A stretch of 64,000 nt of DNA from Protula sp. h YS-2021 (lineage: Eukaryota; Annelida; Polychaeta; Sabellida; Serpulidae), in assembly GCA_949752745.1 (NCBI GenBank), contig OX457024.1, forward strand, positions 111,404,219 to 111,468,218. The letters run 5' to 3'. The translations under genes were made by a program, and so were the position numbers. This document shows, piece after piece, positions 49,317 to 57,825 of the stretch. The notes below the pieces were generated by a model that was not told the DNA's origin, did no database searches, and saw nothing but the letters and a program-made list of their open reading frames with translations. Numbering within the stretch: the first letter of the stretch is position 1; every line of letters begins with the position of its first letter.

Positions 49317-50412
49317 TTTCGAATATCTGTTTCTTTCACCCAACTGTTAAACTTCTTTGGCCAACCTAACCACTTCACAAATAATTCTTTAACACCTCGT
49401 CTTTTTCGTGTTTTCAAAACCTTTTCAATTCTGTAGACTGATTCAATATCTTTTGTCACTTTCTGTAGTTCTTCTTCATAGAAATGTCCATCAATATCTT
49501 CATCCAAAAAGTCTTTCACACGATACAAGTGTACTCCTTGCTTCTTACAACGATGTGTGATAATGAAGACTTCTTGCGTCCACTTTATATGATAATCTCG
49601 TTGAAATACATATTTTATGTGAGAAATGCGAACCTGATCACCAATTTTAAATTTGTAGGGTTTTTTTTCTTCGGTTTTAATTTCAATTTGTCTACATACA
49701 TATATTTCCACACTTTCGATTCAATGTCTTTACGAATGTCTGCAGGAGCATACTTATTAGGGAGGGAGCCATGTGGTCTATGGTTGTAATTATACACTAA
49801 GTCTGGAAGAATGTCCATATATCGGTACGTTTGATTATGTAGGAAATATCGATACATCATTCCCTTTAGAGTACGAATGACTCTCTCAGCATAGTTGGCT
49901 TTGGTTTCATTCTTTGTTGTATAGGCATGTATTCCCTCCTTCTTCATAAAAGCTTTTACCCATCTGTTTTTAAATTCAGTTCCCTTATCCGACCTTAGAG
50001 TTCGTGGTCTTCGTTGTGTTTCATGAAAAATCTTTTGAAATGCTTCTATAACGCTGGTATGTGATTTGTTAGGTATTGGCTGCACCCATAAATATTTGGA
50101 AAACACATCAATGACAACCAACAAAAAACGGGTGTCATCATTATAGGAAGCTATGTTTCCCATGTCAGCTAAATTAATATCCCACATGTCATCAATTCCA
50201 CGTGTAATGACACGTTGCCTTTTAAACCTGTATTTTACAGGTTGTAGTAAACTGAAGGCATCTTGATCCTGTAACCATTTCTTCACTTGCGAATGAGTGA
50301 CTGGTTGATCATGTTTTCTTAATATGTGATAAAGTTTGTATGGACCAGCAAATGCCCCGGGTTGACCAGGTTTAAAATAAATATTGGTTAGGTAGTCTTT
50401 CCACGTCGACAT
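49313..50412 (-). pseudogene. Integrase with chromodomain, frameshifted; catalytic Asp changed
   Basis: Two frames, 50412-49615 and the -strand frame ending at 49313, together match the intact Polinton B integrase. A small insertion in the A-rich tract near 49660 breaks the frame. The retroviral-type core has the second Asp in LRSDKGTEF and the Glu in YAERVIRTLK. The first catalytic position reads WDINLADM here, with Asn80 where the other copy has Asp. The C-terminal chromodomain (IEKVLKTRKRR, FVKWLGWP) may direct insertion to marked chromatin. The ATAAAATAAAA sequence upstream is a likely promoter. Confidence 0.9.
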
Positions 50413-50492
50413 GTTAACACTAAATGATTAACACTTGTTAACATATCTTACATTTTATTTTATCAACACATCTTGCATTTTATCAACATATC

Positions 50493-50825
50493 TTACAAAT
50501 CAAGTATTGATACAATGGTGTGAATAATTGGAGTCCATTGATCTTCAATGAACATTAACCAACTACTTAATTCATCAAATGTGATAGCATCTACACCATA
50601 TTTTTCACAACGTTGATTTGCATTATCTAACACTTTATCTAAATGAATGTAATATTTAGCTTCATTCCAATATGTATAGACACATGCAGAATGACAAGTA
50701 TGTTCTGAACACTCTTCATTTTGACAAGCAGGACATACTAAACATGCAAACTTTTTTACAGCTAATAACATTTCTTCACAATATGTCTTTTGCACAATAT
50801 ATTGTCTCAATGTAATGTCTGTCAT
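50493..50825 (-). CDS. Cys-rich small accessory protein (110 aa)
   Basis: 110 residues from the ATG at 50825, whose A is the last base of the preceding stop (TAATG). Four Cys in CPACQNEEC and EHTCHSAC could bind zinc. Ends with IEDQWTPIIHTIVSIL. The homologue at 58368-58701 is frameshifted. Function unknown. Confidence 0.6.
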   Translation of the reverse strand: MTDITLRQYIVQKTYCEEMLLAVKKFACLVCPACQNEECSEHTCHSACVYTYWNEAKYYIHLDKVLDNANQRCEKYGVDAITFDELSSWLMFIEDQWTPIIHTIVSILDL

Positions 50826-51112
50826 TATACTGCAATGTAGATTAACCACTCTCTCACTTCATAAAACAGTCTTGGATCAAATCGAGCGAAGTGATATGCT
50901 GCTTCCACATCAAACTCCTCAGCTCCGTCAATGTTTGAAAGCACACACTCTTTGATGAAATCCTCACGTAATTTCGGTACGTTCAGCGTGGAATGAGCAA
51001 GTTCCCAATAGATGTCAAAGTGTTCCAGTTGTTGTTGAATAGATCCAAAACGCGCCAGTTCACTTATCATGTAGTCCACATACGTCTCCTTGAAAAACGT
51101 TTCTACATCCAT
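50825..51112 (-). CDS. Small helical accessory protein (95 aa)
   Basis: 95 residues. FFKETYVDYMISELARFGS matches FKVNYVDYVFSKLPAFES in the 139-residue protein at 51871-52290, and both continue with a W, an EC pair and a D-h-D/A block. They are therefore paralogues. The Polinton B orthologue (57313) appears to be spliced and has a longer acidic end. Function unknown. Confidence 0.6.
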   Translation of the reverse strand: MDVETFFKETYVDYMISELARFGSIQQQLEHFDIYWELAHSTLNVPKLREDFIKECVLSNIDGAEEFDVEAAYHFARFDPRLFYEVREWLIYIAV

Positions 51113-51176
51113 CTTTCACATATCCATATGACACGTCTACACACTTTGACGACTGGCAAGCAAATGACTTGTAGTC

Positions 51177-51797
51177 TTACTCGGCAGATACTGTTAGTGA
51201 GCCGCACTTGTTGCAGAAGTTGTCAGGTTCACACAACTTGCAATTGTACTTGTGGCAGTGACAATCATAATCCTCAGCATATCCGTAAGCACCACAATAT
51301 TCACAGGTAAGTCCAAGTTGATTTTGCACATCCATATTCTCCAATCGAACTTCAGACAGTCTTTTCTTGGAAAGCTTTGACACTTTCATTCGATTGTCCT
51401 TTTGCAGCTTAACAGGAGTTTTCTTCCCATGACATTCCGTACATGGCAGTAAGGTTGAGGTTATGCTATAGATTTCCTGAAGCAATGTCCCCCATTCACC
51501 ATCATTCATGTTGATGTAACGCGTATATTCTTTCCCTTCAAACAGTGATGTTTGCACAAAACTCACATAGCGCATATCCAAGTATGAAATGACTTCAAGC
51601 CACTTCGTTTGCGTTAAGTACAGTTTGAAGCCAATGTTGCGTAATGTTGTCAAGTTCTGACACACAATCTTCCACAAGGATGGTGATAAAGCAAGCCATC
51701 TCTCTCCACGTTTGATTCGAAGAAATAGCCCAAATTCTCCATGCTCCACAGTAATGGTTAAGTTTGCACTAATTTTAAAGCTGCTTGTCTTCTCCAT
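51177..51797 (-). CDS. PC4-like double module with C-terminal zinc-ribbon region (206 aa)
   Basis: 206 residues with a strong start context (gccATGG). Two strand-plus-W modules are visible: LTITVEHGEFGLFLRI to LSPSLWKIV, and LYLTQTKWLEV, MRYVSFVQT to INMNDGEWGTLLQEI. The second resembles the small proteins after polymerase B. The C-terminal half has CTECHGKK and a Cys/His cluster (CEYCGAYG, CHCHKYNC, CNKCG) that should bind two or more zincs. A nucleic-acid-binding role is likely. A CATAAAAG box lies ~45 bases upstream. Confidence 0.6.
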   Translation of the reverse strand: MEKTSSFKISANLTITVEHGEFGLFLRIKRGERWLALSPSLWKIVCQNLTTLRNIGFKLYLTQTKWLEVISYLDMRYVSFVQTSLFEGKEYTRYINMNDGEWGTLLQEIYSITSTLLPCTECHGKKTPVKLQKDNRMKVSKLSKKRLSEVRLENMDVQNQLGLTCEYCGAYGYAEDYDCHCHKYNCKLCEPDNFCNKCGSLTVSAE

Positions 51798-51870
51798 GGC
51801 TGCGCGTTGAATGATGACTTCACTTCACCCTTCTCCTTTTATGCCATTAGAAATTGCAGAGTCAGCTTTT

Positions 51871-52290
51871 TTATAGTTCTTCAAACATTTTACAAAGCTT
51901 TGAATTCACTTCAACTCGTTCATTGTTGAATCGAACAAGTTCTGATGCATTCGTCGTCAATGGAACGCCATCATCATAATGTAAAATAATTCTAGCAGCT
52001 ACAGCTAGCATGAGTTCAGCTGCCCAAGTTGTATTCGCGCGGATAAATGCTGAATCAATGTCGTAAGTTGATGGTAAAAGTAGTTCTTCACATTCCTGTA
52101 GAAATGAGTGGATGAATTCATCTCTTGGAATTATCTTTCCAACAGCTTCCCAATGCTTATGCAAATTCTTCACTTGTAAAATCCAATTAGATTCAAAAGC
52201 AGGAAGCTTTGAAAACACATAGTCAACATAATTCACTTTGAAGACGTCATCCATGGTCTCTACACATCGGTGAAGAAGTAATGTTGACAT
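51871..52290 (-). CDS. Small helical accessory protein (139 aa)
   Basis: 139 residues, the gene nearest the right terminal repeat. TMDDVFKVNYVDYVFSKL is the family signature shared with the 95-residue protein. Its orthologue in Polinton B (56028 or 56133) contains an extra internal duplication. Predicted all-helical; no known domain recognised. Confidence 0.6.
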   Translation of the reverse strand: MSTLLLHRCVETMDDVFKVNYVDYVFSKLPAFESNWILQVKNLHKHWEAVGKIIPRDEFIHSFLQECEELLLPSTYDIDSAFIRANTTWAAELMLAVAARIILHYDDGVPLTTNASELVRFNNERVEVNSKLCKMFEEL

Positions 52291-52308
52291 TGTTAATAAT
52301 CAGGTGAA

Positions 52309-52982
52309 AGCGGAGAGCGATGTGTTCTGACGATACCTGAAAGCATTAAGACTTAACGTAGGGAAAATCCCATTCCTTCTCAAATTTATTGATCGTTCCC
52401 ACACTCTGAAATTATCGATCGGTTTTCCCTCACACTCTGTACGAGTGCACTCTGAAATTATCGATTGGTTTTCCCCCCACACTCTGTACGAGTGCACTCT
52501 TAAATTTCTCAGTCGGTTTTCCCTCCACACTCTGCATGTACATATGCTGTATGTGTGTGTGTGTGTTGGTACTGTAATGGGAAACCATTGAAATATGACT
52601 AATTAAATGTTATCATAATAATAATAATAATAAAAAAAAAAAAATAAAAAAAACGAAGGAAAAAAAAAAAAAAAAAAAAAAAAAAATTGGGGGGGGGGGA
52701 GTCAGTACCGACTGCCGCCTAGGGGGGGGGTCGGTACATAGAATGGCCCGAGGGGGGGGTCAGTCCCGACTGCCGCCTAGGGGGGGGTCCCGATGCTATA
52801 TGATTCTTGACCAGGGGGGGGGGGTCCCCATGGTTTTTGATTGTCGACCAGGGGGGGTCCCCATGCTATATGATTCTTGACCGTGGGGGGGGTCCCAATG
52901 GTTTTTGATTGTCGACCAGGGGGGGGGGGGTCGGTCAGTATGACGTCATAAAATGGCGCAATACTCTCGTTTTTACCCTACT
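52309..52982 (-). repeat. Polinton A right terminal repeat
   Basis: Reverse complement of the left terminal repeat, about 670 bp. It has poly-G tracts at 52690-52930, an (ATA)n/(A)n tract near 52615-52685, and a locally triplicated 'ttttccctcacactctgtac' unit at 52380-52540 that the left side has only once. Confidence 0.85.
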
Positions 52983-53185
52983 TTTCCCATTTTTTTAACA
53001 AGGACGTGGGGTGCAGTCTCGAAAGAACCTACGCCTACATTTATGGGTAAACGAGGAATAAAAAAAATCACACCCAAATCCCCCCTTCTTTGACGATCAG
53101 AAACTTAGCGAAGACACCGTTTGACCATAAATTTTCCCCTTCTCCTTCTCCACGTTTTTTTTTTTTTTTTTTTGGGGGGGGGGGG

Positions 53186-53385
53186 NNNNNNNNNNNNNNN
53201 NNNNNNNNNNNNNNNNNNNNNNNNNNNNNNNNNNNNNNNNNNNNNNNNNNNNNNNNNNNNNNNNNNNNNNNNNNNNNNNNNNNNNNNNNNNNNNNNNNNN
53301 NNNNNNNNNNNNNNNNNNNNNNNNNNNNNNNNNNNNNNNNNNNNNNNNNNNNNNNNNNNNNNNNNNNNNNNNNNNNNNNNNNNNN
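53186..53385. other. Assembly gap (200 N)
   Basis: Exactly 200 N, flanked on the left by poly-T and poly-G tracts. It falls in the host spacer between the two Polintons. Reading frames spanning it are meaningless. Confidence 1.
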
Positions 53386-53573
53386 TAATTTATATATGAG
53401 ATTGTTCATATACGTAGGTTAAACATTCTGGGTTTGTATTCCTGGCAGTCATCGCAAAAGTGTCCAAAATGTGTCGATTGCCTCACTCCGGCCAAAATGG
53501 ACGCATTGTGTCAGTTTGGTATTGTAAAATGCTGCGACAATATGGCGTCCGTGACGTCATTAAGATTACTTAC

Positions 53574-53649
53574 GCTTCTTGCGGGTGAGGCGATCTCGTT
53601 GTAAACAGAACTTCTCTTGGCAAAACAGAAGCGTCCAAGAGGTCGGGAA
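53574..53649 (-). CDS. Possible 76-bp host exon (weak)
   Basis: On the - strand 'acatcccttcag' at 53650 could be an acceptor and GTAAGT at 53573 a strong donor. All three frames are open across the 76 bases and none gives a recognisable domain. It is the only hint of host coding sequence between the two Polintons. Confidence 0.2.
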
Positions 53650-54129
53650 CTGAAGGGATGTTTGCTAAAAGCCGGAGTGGAGTCTGGAGCCTGGAGTTGG
53701 TTGTTACCATGTGAACAATGCCATGTTCTCCTCATTCGTTTATGCTTGCAGGATTTTGTACTTTCTTCATCCCCATCCCCCCCCCCCTCAAATCCGACTC
53801 GGTTCCAACTCGGTTCGTTGCCCCTTGCACATTCCAACAATTCACAGAACTGTGTGGAGCAGTGGAACAGTGGACACTGGAACAGCGGAACAAGACGCAG
53901 AAGTTCCATAGAAATATAATATATCTAAAGGTGTTTCTACACCAGACAGTATACAGTTCCATTCGCATTCAAAACCTGGGTCAAATAAGCATAGATCGAT
54001 AACATTAGCAAATACGGTGTGCTTGGAGAACAAAGTGTAGTGCCCACAGAACGAAAAATTCAAAGTGACAAATTCTGACAGCAACAAGATGCTTATTTTT
54101 GTAGTGTCGAAGTAGTCAAGTGTGAAAAA

Positions 54130-54757
54130 TAAAAGTTGGTACGTGAGTGCCCCCCCCCCCGGAGATCAAAAGACATTTATGGTAACCAGTTGGTACGTGA
54201 GTACCCCCCCCCCCGCCTTGGGAGATCACCAGATATCTATGGTAACCAGTTGGTACGTGAGTGCCCCCCCCCCCGCCTTGGGAGATCACCAGACATCTAT
54301 GGCAACCAGTTAGGACATGAGTGCCCCCCCCCCCGCCTTGGAGATCACCAGACATCTATGGCAACCAGTTGGTAAGAGAGTGCCCCCCCCCCGCCTGGGA
54401 GATTACCAGACATCTATGGCAACCAGTTGGGACGTGAGTGCCCCCCACCCCGCCTTGGGAGATCACCAGACATCTATGGTAACCAGTTGGTACGTGAGTG
54501 CCCCCCTCCGCCTTGGGCGATTACCAGACATCTATGGCAACCAGTTGGTACGTGAGTGCTCCCCCCCCACTGCCTTGGGAGATCACCAGACACCTATGGC
54601 AACCAGTTAGGACGTGAGTGCCCCCCCCCCCGCCTTTGGGAGATCACCTGACATCTATGGCAACCAGTTGGTAAGAGAGTGCCCCCCCCCGCCTGGGAGA
54701 TTACCAGACATCTATGGCAACCAGTTGGGACGTGAGTGCCCCCCCACCCCGCCTTGG
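54130..54757. repeat. ~61-bp minisatellite at the Polinton B insertion site
   Basis: About ten copies of a unit with 'gagatcaccagacatctatg', 'gcaaccagttggtacgtgag' and a variable poly-C tract. The last copy is cut after 'ccttggg' by the left end of Polinton B. The rest of 53386-54129 shows no other feature apart from the weak exon. Confidence 0.9.
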
Positions 54758-54868
54758 GAGTAGGGTGAAAAGGGGGGTTCTACGCCACTTTGTGACGTCA
54801 TACTGTCTGGAAGTGACGTCATAGCGTCTGGACCGGAAGTGTTGTCTGGACCGGAAGTGTTGTCTGGA

Positions 54869-55014
54869 CCGGAAGTGACGTCATCATGTCTGGAAGTGAC
54901 GTCATAGCGTCTGGACCGGAAGTGTTGTCTGGACCGGAAGTGTTGTCTGGACCGGAAGTGACGTCATCATGTCTGGAAGTGACGTCATCATGTCTGGACC
55001 GGAAGTGACGTCAT
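54869..55014 (+). promoter_or_regulatory. Three ETS-CRE composite sites
   Basis: CCGGAAGTGACGTCAT occurs at 54869-54884, 54952-54967 and 54999-55014, among further GGAAGTGACGTCAT half-matches and 'tctggaccggaagtgttg' repeats. ETS and CREB/ATF factors bind such composites in animal promoters. Confidence 0.55.
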
Positions 55015-55494
55015 GATAAGCTTAAGGATAGGCGCGGCCATCCATGATGTGATAATGACGTCATGATGACGTCATACTGTCTGGAGCGAAAGTTGCTTGA
55101 TAGGGTGCTCTGGCCGAGTCAATCATCATGAAGCCAATGAACTCCACCTGTCAATCAGTGTAACCATGGCAACAGACCCTAAAAAGCCATGACCCCCCCC
55201 CCTAGGACATACTATGTACCGACCCCCCCCCCCCCAGAGCATACTATGTACCCCCCCCCCAGAGCATACTATGTACCCCCCCAGGACATACTATGTACCG
55301 ACCCCCCCAGGACATACTATGTACCGACCCCCTCCCCCCCCTAGGCGAGCAACATTCTGTCAAGTCAGCTGAAACCAAGAGCTGTTTGACGAGGTCTGAG
55401 TGGTATATAAGGCATAAACTCCCCACTCACATGAACTGCAGCAACGGTGGTGACCATATCAGTAAGTGGTTATTTGCATAGGTGGTTATAAGCA

Positions 55495-55830
55495 TTATTG
55501 TAAACAAAAACTTTCATTATAGTTGGTTGATTTACATGAAAATTTCACTGTTTGATTCAGTTTTATGTAAAGTTTTAACATGATCATAGGCTATTTGCGC
55601 AGCTGGCTGTATGCATTTTTACCGCCATTTTAACTTAAAAGTGACATAACTTTTGTCATACTTAACCAATTTGTATGAAAATTTCACCATTTGATTCAGT
55701 TTTATGTAAAGTTTTAACATGATCATAGGCTATTTGCGCAGCTGGCTGTATGCATTTTTACCGCCATTTTAACTTAAAATTGTGATAACTTTCGTTATAG
55801 TTGACTGAAAATTTCACCATTACAGTGCTT
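55495..55830. repeat. Subterminal repeats related to the 165-bp repeats of element P
   Basis: Two and a half copies with 'gatttacatgaaaatttcac', 'tttgattcagttttatgtaa' and 'accgccattttaactt'. The same words build the element P arrays, in the same order. Confidence 0.8.
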
Positions 55831-56007
55831 CTTCGCGGATGAATACCATTTAGCAGACTATTTGACTTCACCGTCAGATGTCTCTGCTGTGCAGCAGTAC
55901 AACTGTAAGTGAGACATTCATATCAAGCAGTGATACATTTTGCTGAGTCAGCAATTTTAACAATTTTTGAACAAGTTACACACCATATTTTGATTACATG
56001 GAAGTAG

Positions 56008-56014
56008 TATAAAA
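56008..56014 (+). promoter_or_regulatory. TATA box of the first Polinton B gene
   Basis: TATAAAA followed by GCATGAGTGAAAC. The first ATG (56028) is only 13 bases downstream, so transcripts starting at the usual distance would begin inside the frame. That favours the internal ATG at 56133. Confidence 0.55.
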
Positions 56015-56027
56015 GCATGAGTGAAAC

Positions 56028-56573
56028 ATGTCAACTAGTCAACTAGTAATACATTCTGTCAACAAGTCAACAAGTGGAGATTGTGTGACGAGAAAATACT
56101 TCACAAGGTCAGCACTACTTCTTGACAGATGTATGACTATGGACGACGTCTTCAAAGTGAATTATACTAACTATGTGTTTTCAAAGCTTCCTACTTTTGA
56201 ATGGGATTGGATGCAGCAAGTGAAGAATTTACATCTGCATTGGGAAGCTGTCGGAAAGACTATTCCAAGTGATTTCATCGACTCGTTTCTACGTGACTGT
56301 GAAGATCTACATATACTATCAACTTATGACATTGATTTAACATTTATCATATCAACTTATGACATTGATTTAGCATTTATCAACGTGAATACAATTTGGG
56401 CAGTGGAGCTCATGTTAGTTGTAGCTGCAAGAATCATTTTACTTTATGATGATGATGTTCCATTGACGACGAATGTATCAGACCTTGTTCGATTCAACCA
56501 TGGACGAGTTGAAGTGAATTCAAAACTTTGCAAGAGGTTTGAAAAGCTTGATTCAGCGGATGGTTGGGTATAA
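56028..56573 (+). CDS. Small helical accessory protein, orthologue of the 139-aa protein
   Basis: The frame gives 181 residues from 56028, or 146 from the ATG at 56133 (TMDDVFKVNY), which fits both the TATA position and the orthologue better. It contains a tandem 33-bp duplication at about 56312-56380 (ISTYDIDL repeated) that Polinton A lacks. The stop overlaps the TATA box of the next gene. Function unknown; paralogue of the 57313 gene. Confidence 0.6.
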   Translation: MSTSQLVIHSVNKSTSGDCVTRKYFTRSALLLDRCMTMDDVFKVNYTNYVFSKLPTFEWDWMQQVKNLHLHWEAVGKTIPSDFIDSFLRDCEDLHILSTYDIDLTFIISTYDIDLAFINVNTIWAVELMLVVAARIILLYDDDVPLTTNVSDLVRFNHGRVEVNSKLCKRFEKLDSADGWV

Positions 56574-56576
56574 AAA
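56569..56576 (+). promoter_or_regulatory. TATA box of the 208-aa gene
   Basis: TATAAAAA overlapping the stop codon of the preceding gene, 86 bases before the ATG at 56662. A matching box stands upstream of the Polinton A orthologue. Confidence 0.55.
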
Positions 56577-56661
56577 GGGAGTGGACTCAGCAGAGTGAAG
56601 TCATTTCTCAGCAGACAGTTGGAGGGAGTGGACGTGAAGTCATCAGTACATTGTGGCAGCC

Positions 56662-57288
56662 ATGGAGAACAAGACAAGCAGCTTTAAAATTAGTGCTAAC
56701 TTAACCATTACTGTGGAGCATGGAGAATATGGGCCATTTCTACGCATCACACGTGGAGAGAGATGGTGTGCTTATTCACCATCTTTGTGGAAGATTATAT
56801 GTCAAAGCTTGAAAAATTTACGCGACATTGGCTTCAAACTATACTTAACGCAAACGAAGTGGCTTGAAGTCATTTCATACTTGGATATGCGTTATGTCAG
56901 TTTTGTGCGCACGTCACGGTTTGAAGGGAAAGAAAACACACATCACATCAACATGAATGATGGTGAATGGGAGACACTGCTTCAGGAGATGGACAACATC
57001 AACTCAGCCCTATCACCATGTGAGGAATGTCATGACAAAAAAACGATCATCAAGCTGCAAAAGGATGGTCGGATGAAGGTGTCAAAGCTATCCAAGAAAA
57101 GGCTGGCTGAAGTTCAGTTGGAGAACATGAACGTACAAAATCAACTTGGACTTACCTGTGACTATTGCGGTGCTTGTGGATATGTGGAAGATTATCATTG
57201 CCACTGCCACAAGTATAATTGCAAGTTGTGTGAACCAAACAACTTCTGCGGCAAGTGTGGAGTACTTAAAGTCAGTGAAGCAAAGTAA
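56662..57288 (+). CDS. PC4-like double module with zinc-ribbon region (208 aa)
   Basis: 208 residues from the gccATGG at 56662. Same layout as 51177-51797: modules ending SPSLWKIICQ and MNDGEWETLLQEM, then CEECHDKK and the Cys/His cluster CDYCGACG, CHCHKYNC, CGKCG. The protein is clearly conserved between the two Polintons, with many synonymous and conservative changes, which points to purifying selection. Likely nucleic-acid binding. Confidence 0.65.
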   Translation: MENKTSSFKISANLTITVEHGEYGPFLRITRGERWCAYSPSLWKIICQSLKNLRDIGFKLYLTQTKWLEVISYLDMRYVSFVRTSRFEGKENTHHINMNDGEWETLLQEMDNINSALSPCEECHDKKTIIKLQKDGRMKVSKLSKKRLAEVQLENMNVQNQLGLTCDYCGACGYVEDYHCHCHKYNCKLCEPNNFCGKCGVLKVSEAK

Positions 57289-57312
57289 AAGCCCACAAGA
57301 CACTGAAACAAG

Positions 57313-57804
57313 ATGGACGCATGTTTTAAAAATGCTTATATTGACTTGATGATTGCTAAACTTGCTAGCTGTGGCACTCCAGACTATCAACTTTATCATT
57401 TGGATGCTTTTTGGGATGTTGTACATCACAGTCTTGATATGATTGAACTACATTCAAGATTTCTTGGAGAATGTCATAAAATTGGAATAGAAGAAGATCC
57501 TGACTTTGACTTTGATTCTGCACTTTATTCTGCTCGCACTGATGTAGAAGTATATTTCACCGTAGTTGATCATTTGAGAGATTGTTGTAAAGAAGAAGAG
57601 GAAACCGAGCAGCTTTATCAGGTAAGAGAACCTTTTTAATCATCTTTGTAGCAACATAGTGAATTGATAACAATGTTTTTCTTACTAGCAAATTTAGTTT
57701 TATGTGAGTGGTTTCAACGTAAACAAAGAAAGAATATGATAGAAGAGGCAGCAAATATATTAAAAGATATTTTATTACAGGAAGAAACCGACATGTCAGA
57801 ATAA
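57313..57804 (+). CDS. Small helical accessory protein with a predicted intron (110 aa)
   Basis: Orthologue of the 95-residue protein (FKNAYIDLMIAKLASCG). CAG|GTAAGA at 57622 and TTTTATTACAG ending at 57780 define a 159-base GT-AG intron. Exons 57313-57621 and 57781-57804 give 110 residues with an acidic tail. Reading through the donor instead gives 108 residues ending at 57639. Polinton A has no such intron. Splicing is a prediction. Confidence 0.5.
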
Positions 57805-57825
57805 AACAGCAGAAGCAAAGTCAAC

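Larger units (their letters stand above)
37969..52982. mobile_element. Polinton/Maverick A, complete but decayed (15.0 kb)
   Basis: The left end is AGTAGGGTGAAAACGAGAG; the right end is its near reverse complement, CTCTCGTTTTTACCCTACT. It carries the diagnostic Polinton set: protein-primed-type polymerase B, DDE integrase with chromodomain, FtsK/HerA-type packaging ATPase, adenain-type protease, major capsid and putative penton. The flanking hexamers, cttctc and tttccc, match at only four of six positions, so no clean target duplication remains. Breaks in polymerase, capsid, integrase and one small gene mean this copy is not autonomous. Gene order matches Polinton B in the shared part. Confidence 0.95.
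54759..55990 (+). repeat. Polinton B left terminal and subterminal region
   Basis: Contains the end, a CRE/ETS-rich block (54785-55080), 'acatactatgtaccgacccc' repeats (55200-55345), 165-bp-type subterminal repeats, and a block (55925-56020) shared with the centre of element P. The inner limit of the true terminal repeat cannot be fixed without the right end. Confidence 0.7.

Noticed and set aside
37963..52988. Target-site duplication for Polinton A
   Set aside because: The flanking hexamers cttctc and tttccc agree at only four of six positions, so no duplication is claimed.
53068..53422. Frames crossing the run of N
   Set aside because: Translation of unknown bases; no evidence.
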